This document shows, one piece after another, positions 32,095 through 40,035 of a stretch of DNA of 64,000 bases. The notes below the pieces were generated by a model, which ran no database searches, was not told where the DNA came from, and worked only from the letters and a program-made list of their open reading frames with translations. The stretch comes from Kitasatospora sp. DSM 101779 (GTDB taxonomy: Bacteria; Actinomycetota; Actinomycetes; Streptomycetales; Streptomycetaceae), in contig NZ_JAHTIK010000001.1 in the NCBI RefSeq assembly GCF_025655475.1, positions 7,601,707 through 7,665,706 of the forward strand, read 5' to 3'. Positions within the stretch are counted from its first letter, which is position 1. Every line of letters begins with the position of its first letter. The position numbers and the translations under genes were made by a program.

Positions 32095-32529
32095 ATGGTG
32101 TGGGCCCTGGCGGTGCGCGAGGGTGCGGACGGGAGGTCGGCGGCCGAGGCGATCGTCGAGGTCGGGCAGGAGTGGTACGGCGAGCTCGTCGCGGACGCGA
32201 TGGACAGCGGGTTCGTCCTCGCCGCGGGCGAGCCACCGGCGACCACCGGCGTGGTGGAGGTCCGGGACGGCTGGTTCGAGCGGCTGGTGCTGGTCGGCGG
32301 CCGCGGGGTCTGGGAACCGCACCCTCCGGTGCAGGCCTCCCCGGTCTGGCTGGCCGCGGCGGCGGAACCGCCCGGCGTACTCGTCCTCGTGGTCCCGCCC
32401 GGCACCTGGCCGCCCGGACTGATGGGCCTCGACCCGATGCGGCAGGCGGAGGCCTTCGGCCGCAGTCTGGAGGCCGCTCGGCTGCAGGGTCTCGTCCTGC
32501 ACGGCACGGCCGCGGTCGTCGTGCACTGA
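32095..32529 (+). CDS. hypothetical protein, possibly DUF5949-like
   Basis: Encodes 144 aa from ATG 32095; GTG 32053 is an in-frame alternative and neither has a clear ribosome site. The core shows VWALAVREGADGRSAAEAIV, TTGVVEVRDGWFERLVLVGG and SPVWLAAAAEPPGVLVLVVP. The last block is reminiscent of DUF5949 proteins (WLAAVEERG-type), but I am not certain. The product is soluble; function unknown. Confidence 0.55.
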   Translation: MVWALAVREGADGRSAAEAIVEVGQEWYGELVADAMDSGFVLAAGEPPATTGVVEVRDGWFERLVLVGGRGVWEPHPPVQASPVWLAAAAEPPGVLVLVVPPGTWPPGLMGLDPMRQAEAFGRSLEAARLQGLVLHGTAAVVVH

Positions 32530-32742
32530 GGAAGTGTCACATCCTCCTCGCGGGTGACACGCAGACCGGTCGGGACACCGAGGCGCGTGGATCCGGGCTC
32601 GGAGGGCACCCGGCCGACCAGCGCCGTTCCCTCCGCCCGCACCTGCGGGCCGCGCCGTGCGTCGACCGCGATCGCGCACAGGCCGTCGGCCGCGGCCGGG
32701 TGTGCCTGTCGCCGGGGGTGGGGAACGTGGTGTGATGGCCGC

Positions 32743-33135
32743 GTGAGCCGTGCCGCCGAAGACACCAACCGCCGCATGCTCCGGGCCCGGGACGCGATGG
32801 ACCGCCGGTACGCGCAGCCGCTGGACGTCCCGGCGCTGGCCCGGATCGCGCACGTGTCCCCGGCGCACTTCGCCCGCACCTTCCGGACCGTGTTCGGCGA
32901 GACGCCGCACCGCTACCTGCAGCGCCGCCGGGTCGAGCGGGCGATGTTCCTGCTCCGGGAGACGGACCGCAGCGTCACGGACATCTGCTACGAGGTGGGC
33001 TTCGGCAGCACCGGCACGTTCAGCCGCACCTTCCGTGCCGTCGTGGGCCGGTCGCCGCGGGAGTACCGCAGGGCCGCGGTGGCCGCCGACGTGCCCACCT
33101 GCTTCACGATGGCGTGGACGCGGCCGCACACCTGA
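32743..33135 (+). CDS. AraC-family helix-turn-helix regulator (DNA-binding domain only)
   Basis: Encodes 130 aa from GTG 32743. It consists almost only of the AraC DNA-binding domain: first HTH LDVPALARIAHVSPAHFART, link FGETPHRYLQRRRVERA, second HTH RSVTDICYEVGFGSTGTFSR and the end FRAVVGRSPREYR. No ligand domain is present. A VOC-family gene starts 98 nt downstream in the same direction with its own -10 box. This AraC-VOC pair is a recurrent actinomycete arrangement, so the VOC gene is its likely target. Confidence 0.88.
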   Translation: MSRAAEDTNRRMLRARDAMDRRYAQPLDVPALARIAHVSPAHFARTFRTVFGETPHRYLQRRRVERAMFLLRETDRSVTDICYEVGFGSTGTFSRTFRAVVGRSPREYRRAAVAADVPTCFTMAWTRPHT

Positions 33136-33233
33136 TCCCGAGCGACGTGCGATCCCGAGCGACCTCGGCCGGCGCGGCCGGGTGCGCAGTTTCGGATAAG
33201 TATCTCGCCGGGCCCGGCCCTAGCGTGGTCCTC

Positions 33234-33644
33234 ATGTTCACCTCCATCACGCACTCGCAGCTCTACGTCCTCGACCAGGACGAGGCCCTCGACTTCTACG
33301 TCGGCAAGCTCGGCCTGGAGGTCGCGGCCGACGTCGACCTGGGGTTCATGCGCTGGCTGACCGTCAGCGTTCCGGGCCACCCCGACCGGCAGGTCCTGCT
33401 GGAGAAGCCGGGCCCGCCGGCGATGTCCGAGGAGACCGCGCAGCAGGTCCGCGAACTCGTCACCAAGGGGGCGACGGGCGGCTCACTGATCTTCAGCACC
33501 GACGACTGCCGGAAGACCTATGAGACGCTGCTCGGCCGCGGCGTCGAGTTCACCGAGGAGCCGACCGAGCGGCCGTACGGCATCGACTGCGGGCTGCGCG
33601 ACCCGTTCGGCAACAGCATCCGCTTCACCCAGCCCAAGGCCTGA
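33234..33644 (+). CDS. VOC (glyoxalase/bleomycin-resistance-fold) protein
   Basis: Encodes 136 aa from ATG 33234. The TAGCGT box (33221-33226) is only 7 nt upstream and no ribosome site exists, so a leaderless transcript is likely. Both halves of the fold are present: FTSITHSQLYVLDQDEALDF and YVGKLGLEVAAD, then SLIFSTDDCRKTYETLLGRG and DCGLRDPFGNSIRFTQP. Such proteins bind metals and small molecules and may detoxify or sequester them. It follows the AraC regulator gene. Confidence 0.88.
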   Translation: MFTSITHSQLYVLDQDEALDFYVGKLGLEVAADVDLGFMRWLTVSVPGHPDRQVLLEKPGPPAMSEETAQQVRELVTKGATGGSLIFSTDDCRKTYETLLGRGVEFTEEPTERPYGIDCGLRDPFGNSIRFTQPKA

Positions 33645-33662
33645 CCCGGGAGGCCGTTCCGG

Positions 33663-33695
33663 GGGCGCGCAGGGGCACGCTGCCCCCGCGCGCCC
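33663..33695. terminator. terminator hairpin between VOC and TetR genes
   Basis: GGGCGCGC-A-GGGGCA (33663-33677) pairs with TGCCCC-C-GCGCGCCC (33681-33695) around a CGC loop, with a single A/C mismatch. It separates convergent genes and directly touches the TetR stop codon. Confidence 0.8.
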
Positions 33696-34400
33696 TCATC
33701 GGGGATCCGCTGTGAGGCGCTCCAGCCAGCGGCGGAGGAGGGCGGTCTCGGCCGGCTCCAGGGCGCTGTCGGGGGCGAGGTCGAGCTGGGCGTGCAGCCG
33801 CAGCGCGGCGGTGCGCAGCGGGTCGCCGGTGTCGGGGGCGGCGGGCCCGGCGAGGACCTGGGCGAACACGGCGTCGCGCATCCGGTGCGAGAGTGCGGGG
33901 TCGTCGAAGAGGGCGGGCTGTGCGATCCGGTTCAGGGCGGCGCCGACGTTCGCGGAGAGGATCAGCCGGGCCGCCGCCCGCGGCTCGGCGCTGAGCGCGC
34001 CGGCCGCCGCGCACCGCACGAGTGCGGCCACGAGCAGGTCGAAGACGCGGGTGCGGGCGGTGGAGCGGGACGTCGGCCGCGGCGCGAACATCAGCTGGTA
34101 GAGGGCCGGGTTCTCGGCCGCGAAGGCCATGTGCTGGTCCCAGCCGGCGTGGAGGTCGGCGACCGGGTCGCCGGTCCGCTCCTGGGCGGCCTTGAGCGCG
34201 GCGTACCGGTCGAGGCCGTGGTCGGCGACGGCGTCGAGCAGCCCCCGCTTGTCGCCGAAGAGCCGGTAGAGCACCGGTTGGGTCACCCCGACGGCCTCGC
34301 AGACCGCCCGGGTCGCGATGTCGTTGTCCGGCGAGACGGCCAGCTGCTGCAGCGCGGCCTCGATCATCGCCGAGCGGGTGGAGGCGTCGGGATCCGTCAT
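33696..34400 (-). CDS. TetR-family regulator of the adjacent SDR gene
   Basis: Encodes 234 aa from ATG 34400. The TetR helix-turn-helix is at residues ~10-56 (MIEAALQQLAVSPDNDIATR and AVCEAVGVTQPVLYRLFGDK); the rest is the all-helical ligand domain. It is divergent from an SDR gene, and the 112-bp gap contains TAGCGACGCTA and related repeats lying over the SDR promoter. It therefore likely represses the SDR and itself until a ligand binds. Confidence 0.9.
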   Translation of the reverse strand: MTDPDASTRSAMIEAALQQLAVSPDNDIATRAVCEAVGVTQPVLYRLFGDKRGLLDAVADHGLDRYAALKAAQERTGDPVADLHAGWDQHMAFAAENPALYQLMFAPRPTSRSTARTRVFDLLVAALVRCAAAGALSAEPRAAARLILSANVGAALNRIAQPALFDDPALSHRMRDAVFAQVLAGPAAPDTGDPLRTAALRLHAQLDLAPDSALEPAETALLRRWLERLTADPR

Positions 34401-34421
34401 GGGATCGATGGTACGTGGCGA

Positions 34422-34474
34422 CGCTAGCGACGATACGGGGAGCGTGTTACGGTCGGTCGTAGCGACGCTATGAA
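34422..34474. promoter_or_regulatory. TetR operators and SDR promoter
   Basis: The promoter TTACGG (34447-34452), 16-nt spacer and TATGAA (34469-34474) faces the SDR gene. The palindrome TAGCGACGCTA (34460-34470) occupies the spacer and overlaps the -10. A related CGCTAGCG palindrome (34422-34429) and the inverted pair CGACGATAC (34428-34436) with GTATCGTCG (34481-34489) flank it, nearer the TetR and SDR starts. The layout fits repression of both genes. Confidence 0.6.
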
Positions 34475-34512
34475 CGAGACGTATCGTCGATATGTACCGA
34501 GGAGCACCCGTC

Positions 34513-35253
34513 ATGAGCAGCAGCACCGAGCGCGTCGCCGTCGTCAGCGGAGCCTCCCGCGGGATCGGCCGTGCCGTCGCGACCACGCTGGCCGCCCGCG
34601 GCACGGCCGTGGTCGTGGGCTACCAGGGTGCGGCGGAGGCGGCCGCCGAGGTGGTGGAGGCGATCACCGCCGCCGGCGGCCGGGCCGTCGCGGCGCAGGC
34701 CGACGTCGCGGACGAGGCCGACGTCGCGGCGATGTTCGACACGGCGGAGAAGGAGTTCGGCGGCGTCGACGTGGTGGTGAACTCGGCCGGGCGGATGGCG
34801 CTCGCCCCGATCGCCGACCTCGACCTGGACGAGCTGGACGCCCTGCACCGCACCAACATCCGCGGCGCCTTCGTCATGGCGCGGGAGGCGGCCCGCCGGG
34901 TCCGGCCCGGCGGCGCGATCGTCGCGCTGTCGACCTCGGTGGTGGGGCTGCAGGCACCCACGTACGGCGCGTACGCGGCGAGCAAGGGCGCCGTCGAGGC
35001 GATGAGCCTGATCCTGGCCCGCGAGCTGCGCGGCCGCGATATCACGGTCAACGCGGTCGCACCCGGTCCGACCGCCACCGACCTGTTCCTCCGGGGCAAG
35101 GACGAGGAGACCGTCGCCCGCCTCGCCGCGCAGCCGCCGCTGCAGCGGCTCGGCACCCCGCAGGACATCGCCGAGGTCGTCGCCTTCCTGGCGAGCCCCG
35201 AGGGGCACTGGGTCAACGGCCAGGTGGTCCGCGCCAACGGCGGCATCGTCTGA
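34513..35253 (+). CDS. SDR oxidoreductase, 3-oxoacyl-ACP reductase-like
   Basis: Encodes 246 aa from ATG 34513 with GGAG upstream; a longer frame from ATG 34492 lacks a ribosome site. Features are GASRGIG (13-19), NSAG (90-93), S140, Y154 and K158 (YAASK), and the C-terminal block RLGTPQDIAEVVAFLASPEG. These match FabG-like reductases using NADPH. It is probably an inducible detoxifying or biosynthetic reductase under TetR control, not the housekeeping FabG. Confidence 0.9.
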   Translation: MSSSTERVAVVSGASRGIGRAVATTLAARGTAVVVGYQGAAEAAAEVVEAITAAGGRAVAAQADVADEADVAAMFDTAEKEFGGVDVVVNSAGRMALAPIADLDLDELDALHRTNIRGAFVMAREAARRVRPGGAIVALSTSVVGLQAPTYGAYAASKGAVEAMSLILARELRGRDITVNAVAPGPTATDLFLRGKDEETVARLAAQPPLQRLGTPQDIAEVVAFLASPEGHWVNGQVVRANGGIV

Positions 35254-35377
35254 CCGGCGGAGCACCTCCCGGCGGCGGGCGGCCCGACGAGGCGTCACCA
35301 TCCATGTCGTGTACGCGTCTTCCCCTGGCGGCGGCGGACTGGCACGCTGGTCGGGTTTGCCGACACCGGGAGGTCCC

Positions 35378-36961
35378 TTGTTACGCCTGTCAACCCTGGC
35401 CGTGGCGCTCACCAGCGCGCTCGCCCTCGTCACCGGCACGGCCGCCACCGCCTCGGCCGCACCGGAACAGGCGGCGGCCAAGGTGGAGCCGGTCGCCTGG
35501 ACACCGTGCAACCCCGACCCGTCCAAGCCCGACCCCAAGATCTACGACTGCGCCGTCTACCCCGTCCCGCTCGACTACGCGCACCCGACCGGCGAGAAGA
35601 TCGGCATCGCGATGATGCGCCGCCGCGCCGGCAACCCGGCCAAGCGGATCGGCTCGCTGTTCCTCAACCCGGGTGGCCCCGGCGGCAGCGGTTACCTCTG
35701 GGCCACCACCACCCGCTTCGAACCCCGCGTCATGGACAGCTTCGACCTGATCGGCTTCGACCCGCGCGGCGTCGCCCGGAGCAACCCCCTCAGGTGCTTC
35801 ACCACCGACGAGGAGGCCAACGCCGTCTTCGACCGCATGGTCGGCGTACCGGTCACCAAGGCCGAGATCAGCGGCACCCTCGCCGCCGACAAGGACTACA
35901 CCGACGCCTGCGCCCGCAACGCCGGCGAACTGGTCAAGCACATGTCCACCATGAACGTCGTCCGCGACCTCGACCGGATGCGGCAGGCCGTCGGTGACGC
36001 CGGACTCACCTACGCCGGCTTCTCCTACGGCACCCTGATCGGCGCCACCTACGCCAACATGTACCCCGACAAGGTGCGCGCCCTGATCATCGACGGCAAC
36101 GTCGACCCGCAACTGCGCCTGCACAACGGCCTCGAGTACGACCGGCAGCGCGCCACCGGCTTCGAACTCGCCCTGGGCGAGTACCTCAGGCGCTGCCAGG
36201 CCGCCGGCGCGCCTCGCTGCGCCTTCGCCGGCACCGACACCCGAGCCAAGTTCGACGCCCTCCGCGACCACCTGCGGACCGCCCCGGTCACCCTGCCGGA
36301 CGGCTCCACCGTCACCCTGTCCACCTTCACCGGCCAAGTCGCCAACGCGCTCTACGCCCAGAGCCGCCACGCACCGCTGGCCCGCTCGCTCCAGGCACTG
36401 CAGCAGGTGGTCCACCCGGAGCAGACCCTCGGCGCCGCGCCCTCCACGGACGAGGCGAAGCTGCTGGCGACGCCCGCCCCGGCCGCGCTGCGGGAGGCCC
36501 CGGCGGACACCCCGTACAGCGCCGACGACTCCTACTACGCCGTCAACTGCCAGGACAAGCCCTTCCCGCCGGCCCCGCAGCTGTTCCCGCTGGTGGCCCG
36601 CGCCTGGGAGCAGGAGTCGCCGACCTTCGGCCGGTACCAGGCCTTCGACGCGCCGCCCTGCGCGACCTGGCCCGCGCCGGCCCTGTTCTCCGACCGGTTC
36701 ACCGGCCCGTGGAACCGCAGGACGGCCACCCCGGTCATGGTGATCGGCAACACCTTCGACCCCGCGACCCGCTACGCCTTCGCCCAGCGCATGCAGCAGG
36801 AGCTGGGCAACGCCGTGCTGGTCACCGTCGACGTGGTCGAGCACTGCGCGGTCGGCCGCAGCGCCGCCCTGAACACCCTGGTGACCTCCTACCTGGTCGA
36901 CCGGGCCGCGCCCAGGCCGGGGCAACTGCTGAAGCCGGACGCGGACGCGTTCCCCGCGTGA
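35378..36961 (+). CDS. secreted S33 peptidase (SlpD/tripeptidyl-aminopeptidase-like)
   Basis: Encodes 527 aa from TTG 35378, chosen because GGGAGG lies at the right distance and a signal peptide follows (hydrophobic residues 5-25, cleavage near ASA-AP at 26-29). The alpha/beta-hydrolase peptidase features are NPGGPGGSG (97-105) and the nucleophile S216 in GFSYGT. C-terminal GNTFDPATRYAFAQRM and VEHCAVG supply the Asp and His. Such enzymes remove N-terminal tri- or dipeptides outside the cell. The second codon is TTA, the rare leucine codon read by bldA tRNA, so expression is probably tied to development. Confidence 0.9.
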   Translation: MLRLSTLAVALTSALALVTGTAATASAAPEQAAAKVEPVAWTPCNPDPSKPDPKIYDCAVYPVPLDYAHPTGEKIGIAMMRRRAGNPAKRIGSLFLNPGGPGGSGYLWATTTRFEPRVMDSFDLIGFDPRGVARSNPLRCFTTDEEANAVFDRMVGVPVTKAEISGTLAADKDYTDACARNAGELVKHMSTMNVVRDLDRMRQAVGDAGLTYAGFSYGTLIGATYANMYPDKVRALIIDGNVDPQLRLHNGLEYDRQRATGFELALGEYLRRCQAAGAPRCAFAGTDTRAKFDALRDHLRTAPVTLPDGSTVTLSTFTGQVANALYAQSRHAPLARSLQALQQVVHPEQTLGAAPSTDEAKLLATPAPAALREAPADTPYSADDSYYAVNCQDKPFPPAPQLFPLVARAWEQESPTFGRYQAFDAPPCATWPAPALFSDRFTGPWNRRTATPVMVIGNTFDPATRYAFAQRMQQELGNAVLVTVDVVEHCAVGRSAALNTLVTSYLVDRAAPRPGQLLKPDADAFPA

Positions 36962-36983
36962 GCCGCAGATCCCGTTGAACGGG

Positions 36984-37015
36984 TCCGGCGGCCGACCGCC
37001 CGGTCGGCCGCCGGA
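36984..37015. terminator. terminator between S33 peptidase and deacetylase-like genes
   Basis: TCCGGCGGCCGACC (36984-36997) pairs perfectly with GGTCGGCCGCCGGA (37002-37015) across a 4-nt loop, between two convergent genes. Confidence 0.88.
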
Positions 37016-37018
37016 CCG

Positions 37019-37843
37019 TCAGCCGAAGAGTTCGGAGGCGGTCACCGCGCGGAGCCCGCGGGCCTCGAGGTCCTGCAGGATGGCGGGCAGCGCGAGGACG
37101 GTGCCCCGGTGCCCGAAGTGCAGGCTCACCACCGAGCCGGGCCTGATCCGGTCCATGACGTTCCGGTGGATGGCGGTCGGCCCGGGGTCGGTGTAGTCGA
37201 GCGAGTCCACGTCGTACCCGAGGCAGTGCTCGTACCCGGCGCGGCGGGCCTGAGCCATGACCGTCGGAGTGCAGTACTCGGTCTGGGACGGCCGGAGCCA
37301 GCGGCCCTTCGAACCGGTCAGCCGCTCCAGCCGCTCCGCGCAGCCGGCGATCTCGGCGTAGGCCGCGTCCGCGCCCATCGCGGCGAGATTGCCGTGGCTC
37401 AGGGTGTGGTTCCCCAGTTCGTGCCCGGCGTCCAGGATGCGCCGGGCCATCTGCGGCTGGTCGTCCAGCCAGGTGCCGACCGCCAGCACGGTGACCCGCG
37501 CACCGGCCGACGCGGCCTCGGCGAGCAGCGCCTCCGCGATGTCGGCACTGCCCTGGCCGTGGAAGGTCAGTGCCACCTTGCTGCTGTCCCGCGGCCCGGA
37601 CGACACCTGGAACGGCAGATCGGCCGGCAGCAGCGGCATCGGCGCGGGCGTCGACGCCGTCGCCGTGGCGCTCGGACCGGGCGGCGGGGACGGCGACGGC
37701 GGGGGCGAGGCCGGTCCGGGCGAAGAGGCGGCGGGAGCGGCCCGGCCCCGGCCGGCGCAGGCCGCGGCGGCCGCACCCACCGCGCCGAGCCCCACGGCCC
37801 GCAACAGGCCCCGTCGGTCGATGGGATTCACGGTCGTGACCAT
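37019..37843 (-). CDS. NodB-fold lipoprotein with altered catalytic motif
   Basis: Encodes 274 aa from ATG 37843. The N-terminus RRGLLRAVGLGAVGAAAAAC looks like a twin-arginine lipoprotein signal with lipobox cysteine C29. A Pro/Ser/Ala-rich spacer of ~45 residues follows. The polysaccharide-deacetylase fold then shows TFHGQG (93-98) in place of TFDDGP, so both conserved aspartates of motif 1 are lost, while NHTLSH (145-150) and LRPSQTEY are kept. The enzyme may have shifted chemistry or only bind glycans. It is likely attached to the outer face of the membrane. Confidence 0.78.
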   Translation of the reverse strand: MVTTVNPIDRRGLLRAVGLGAVGAAAAACAGRGRAAPAASSPGPASPPPSPSPPPGPSATATASTPAPMPLLPADLPFQVSSGPRDSSKVALTFHGQGSADIAEALLAEAASAGARVTVLAVGTWLDDQPQMARRILDAGHELGNHTLSHGNLAAMGADAAYAEIAGCAERLERLTGSKGRWLRPSQTEYCTPTVMAQARRAGYEHCLGYDVDSLDYTDPGPTAIHRNVMDRIRPGSVVSLHFGHRGTVLALPAILQDLEARGLRAVTASELFG

Positions 37844-37903
37844 ACGGCGTCCACGGCGAACCGCCACTCGGGCGCCGACCGGCTCGGCCCGACCGGGTGG
37901 GGC

Positions 37904-38344
37904 TCAGACCGGGCGGACCGCGCGGGGGCCGGTGACCAGGGCGCCGAGCGCGGTCACGCGGGCGCGCAGGCCGCGGTCGGCGGTGACGACCAGGCAGCTG
38001 CGGTGCGGATCGGCGGAGACGGCCTCCTCGACCAGGGCGACCACCCGGTCGTCGCCGCTGCCGGCCGCCCCGACCACCCGGACCTGCGGCAACCCGGGCA
38101 CGCCGCGGGCCGCGCCCTCCACGACCAGGACCACCTCCAGCGGTCCGGTCCGTGCCCACGGCGGGAGATCCGCCCCGTCGCCGAGCCCCTGCCCGGCCAA
38201 CGGGACCAGGGCGTCGCGCAGCCGTTCGGCCGCGGCGCGCCGGTCCCGCCACCACCCGTCGGGCACCGAGCCCACCACATTTGCGGCGTCCACCACCAGC
38301 AGCGGTACAACCGCAGGCGGCCCGCCACCGTCCTTCTCGCTCAT
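37904..38344 (-). CDS. NYN/PIN-like nuclease-domain protein
   Basis: Encodes 146 aa from ATG 38344 (ATG 38362 also possible). Acidic residues sit at the expected PIN-fold positions: D19 and N22 in LLVVDAANVVGS, SGDDRVVALVEEA, and the final CLVVTADRGLRARVTALGA. This resembles YacP/NYN-domain RNases in actinobacteria. The likely role is RNA cleavage; no partner is adjacent. Confidence 0.72.
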   Translation of the reverse strand: MSEKDGGGPPAVVPLLVVDAANVVGSVPDGWWRDRRAAAERLRDALVPLAGQGLGDGADLPPWARTGPLEVVLVVEGAARGVPGLPQVRVVGAAGSGDDRVVALVEEAVSADPHRSCLVVTADRGLRARVTALGALVTGPRAVRPV

Positions 38345-38481
38345 GGCAGCCAAGCCTGCCATGCACCGCGCTCCCGCCGTCCGTGCCGGGCGCACCGGCC
38401 CGACGGCCGGGCAGGGAGGCCATCCGGGTGCGGCGTCGTGTCGGACCGCCCCGGGCGGGCCGCGGCGGGTTTGATGAAGCC

Positions 38482-38733
38482 ATGGAGTCCGACCCCACTG
38501 AGCCGTACACCGACGAACTGCTCGCCCTCGCCTCCGGCCTGGACCGCGCGGCCGCCGACCTCTTCGTGCGCCGGGTGTTCGAGGGCGGAGTCGAGCACGG
38601 CGCCCGCACTGCGCTCGCGAACGTGGCCGCCACCGAGCACGAGAAGGAGACCCAGATCCGGCGCCTCGGCGAGCGCCTGGTCGAGCTGGGCGAGGACCCG
38701 CTCGACGTCGCCCACCTGCTGAGCGGCGACTGA
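38482..38733 (+). CDS. small helical hypothetical protein (83 aa)
   Basis: ATG 38482 encodes a largely alpha-helical, acidic protein: YTDELLALASGLDRAAADLF, VRRVFEGGVEHGARTALANV and EKETQIRRLGERLVELGEDP. I do not recognise a family. Codon use is normal for the region and its 3' end merges into an 11-bp tandem repeat that includes the stop codon. Confidence 0.6.
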   Translation: MESDPTEPYTDELLALASGLDRAAADLFVRRVFEGGVEHGARTALANVAATEHEKETQIRRLGERLVELGEDPLDVAHLLSGD

Positions 38734-38779
38734 GCGGCGACCGGGCGGCGACCGGGCGGCGACTGAGCGGCGACCGGGA
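38725..38779. repeat. 11-bp tandem repeat, five units
   Basis: Five units of GGCGAC followed by TGAGC, CGGGC or CGGGA run through 38725-38779. The first unit includes the stop codon of the 83-aa gene, and the array ends 21 nt before the stop of the convergent regulator. It is a likely slippage product that may alter the 3' end of the gene between strains. Confidence 0.85.
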
Positions 38780-38799
38780 GACAGTCGCGGAACGCCGGA

Positions 38800-39789
38800 T
38801 CAGAGCCAGCCGTTGCGCGCCGCCTGCAGGGCCAGCTGGAAGCGGGTGCGGGAGCCGGCCCGGGCGCCGATCTGCTCCAGGTGCCGCGAGAGCGTGCGCC
38901 GGCTGACCCCGAGGAGCTCGGCGATGGTGTCGTCCGTGACGCCTGTGGCGAGCAGTTCCAGGATGCGCCGGTGCACCGGACCGAGCCCCGGCGGCGCATT
39001 GCTGCCCCGGTGCATCGGCAGCGCCGTCCGCCACGAGGTCTCGAAGAGGCCGGTCAGCGCGGACAGCAGGCTGGACGGGTGTACCAGCAGCAGTGAGTCG
39101 TTGACCTCCGCCTCCACGAACGACATCGACACGATCGCCAGCCGGCCGTCGAAGACCGTCAGCTTCACCGGCACCGTCGGCAGCACCCGCGCGTGCTCCC
39201 CGGCGGCGATGCACGGCCGGATGTTGATTTCGTAGTAGGCGGTGTTCTCCACCGCCGAGCGCGAGTACACGACCCGGTAGGCCACGCCTCGCTCCAGGTT
39301 GCGCTCCTCCAGCGGGTTGGCCGTGCCGTCCGTGTGGTACGGCGGCGAGTCGAAGCGCAGAACCTCGCTCTCCGCAGTCTCCTCGATCTGTCGGATCCGC
39401 TCGGCGACGGCCGGGCCGGTCACCACCTCCAGGAGGTCCTCCGTCGCCTGCGGGCTGACGGTGCGCCGGTAGCCGCGGTAGGCGTTCACCGCGGCCTGGT
39501 GGGCCCGGTGCAGCTCGGCCGTCCGGGTGTGCGCCAGGTGGTCGAGCGCCAGTGACGGCTCCACCGGGGTGTGCTCACCGCCGTCCGGGCCGGCCGCCGT
39601 GATCAGGCCCAGTCTCCGCAACTCGGCCAGCCGTCCGTCCAGTTCCTCCGCCCGCACGTCGCGGCCCAGCCGGCCGGCCAGTTCCCCGCGACTGCACGGG
39701 CCGCCGGCCAGCAGTGCCTCGTAGACCTCGGCCTGGTGCCGGGTCAGGCCCAGTCGGGCGAGATGCGTTCCCAGGTCCTCCTCGTTCAA
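38800..39789 (-). CDS. TrmB-type N-terminal / LuxR-type C-terminal HTH regulator
   Basis: Encodes 329 aa from TTG 39789, chosen for GAGAGGCAGG upstream and homology starting at once. Residues 4-65 form a TrmB winged helix (LGLTRHQAEVYEALLAGGPC and SRGELAGRLGRD). The middle part is a ligand-like domain. Residues ~268-325 are a LuxR helix-turn-helix (VHRRILELLATGVTDDTIAE and LLGVSRRTLSRHLEQIGARA). This two-HTH type is common in streptomycetes, often near secreted peptidase genes. The divergent gene is a subtilisin, 246 bp away, a plausible target. Confidence 0.85.
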   Translation of the reverse strand: MNEEDLGTHLARLGLTRHQAEVYEALLAGGPCSRGELAGRLGRDVRAEELDGRLAELRRLGLITAAGPDGGEHTPVEPSLALDHLAHTRTAELHRAHQAAVNAYRGYRRTVSPQATEDLLEVVTGPAVAERIRQIEETAESEVLRFDSPPYHTDGTANPLEERNLERGVAYRVVYSRSAVENTAYYEINIRPCIAAGEHARVLPTVPVKLTVFDGRLAIVSMSFVEAEVNDSLLLVHPSSLLSALTGLFETSWRTALPMHRGSNAPPGLGPVHRRILELLATGVTDDTIAELLGVSRRTLSRHLEQIGARAGSRTRFQLALQAARNGWL

Positions 39790-40035
39790 CGGACCTGCCT
39801 CTCGGTGCGGTCGTGGCGCCCCGTGCGCGCCGGTGGGGCTGCATCGTGGCACGTGCTGCGGACGATGCACCAGAAGCTGGCGCAGGCCGATGTGACGGAG
39901 GGTCACGGTGCGTCGGTGGGTGCCCGTCCGTGTCACTGGCACGGCTGTGCCACCGGGCGGGTGGGGCCGGCAGTAGACCGTTGGCTGCCCCGGACGGTCC
40001 GGGGCGGCAACACCCCCACCGAACGGGAGTCACCC

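Noticed and set aside
32561..32742. Possible minus-strand gene between the DUF5949-like and AraC genes
   Set aside because: A frame is open but no start, ribosome site or recognisable family pattern was found; a short GTGTCAC/GTGACAC inverted repeat at 32534-32560 is the only structure.
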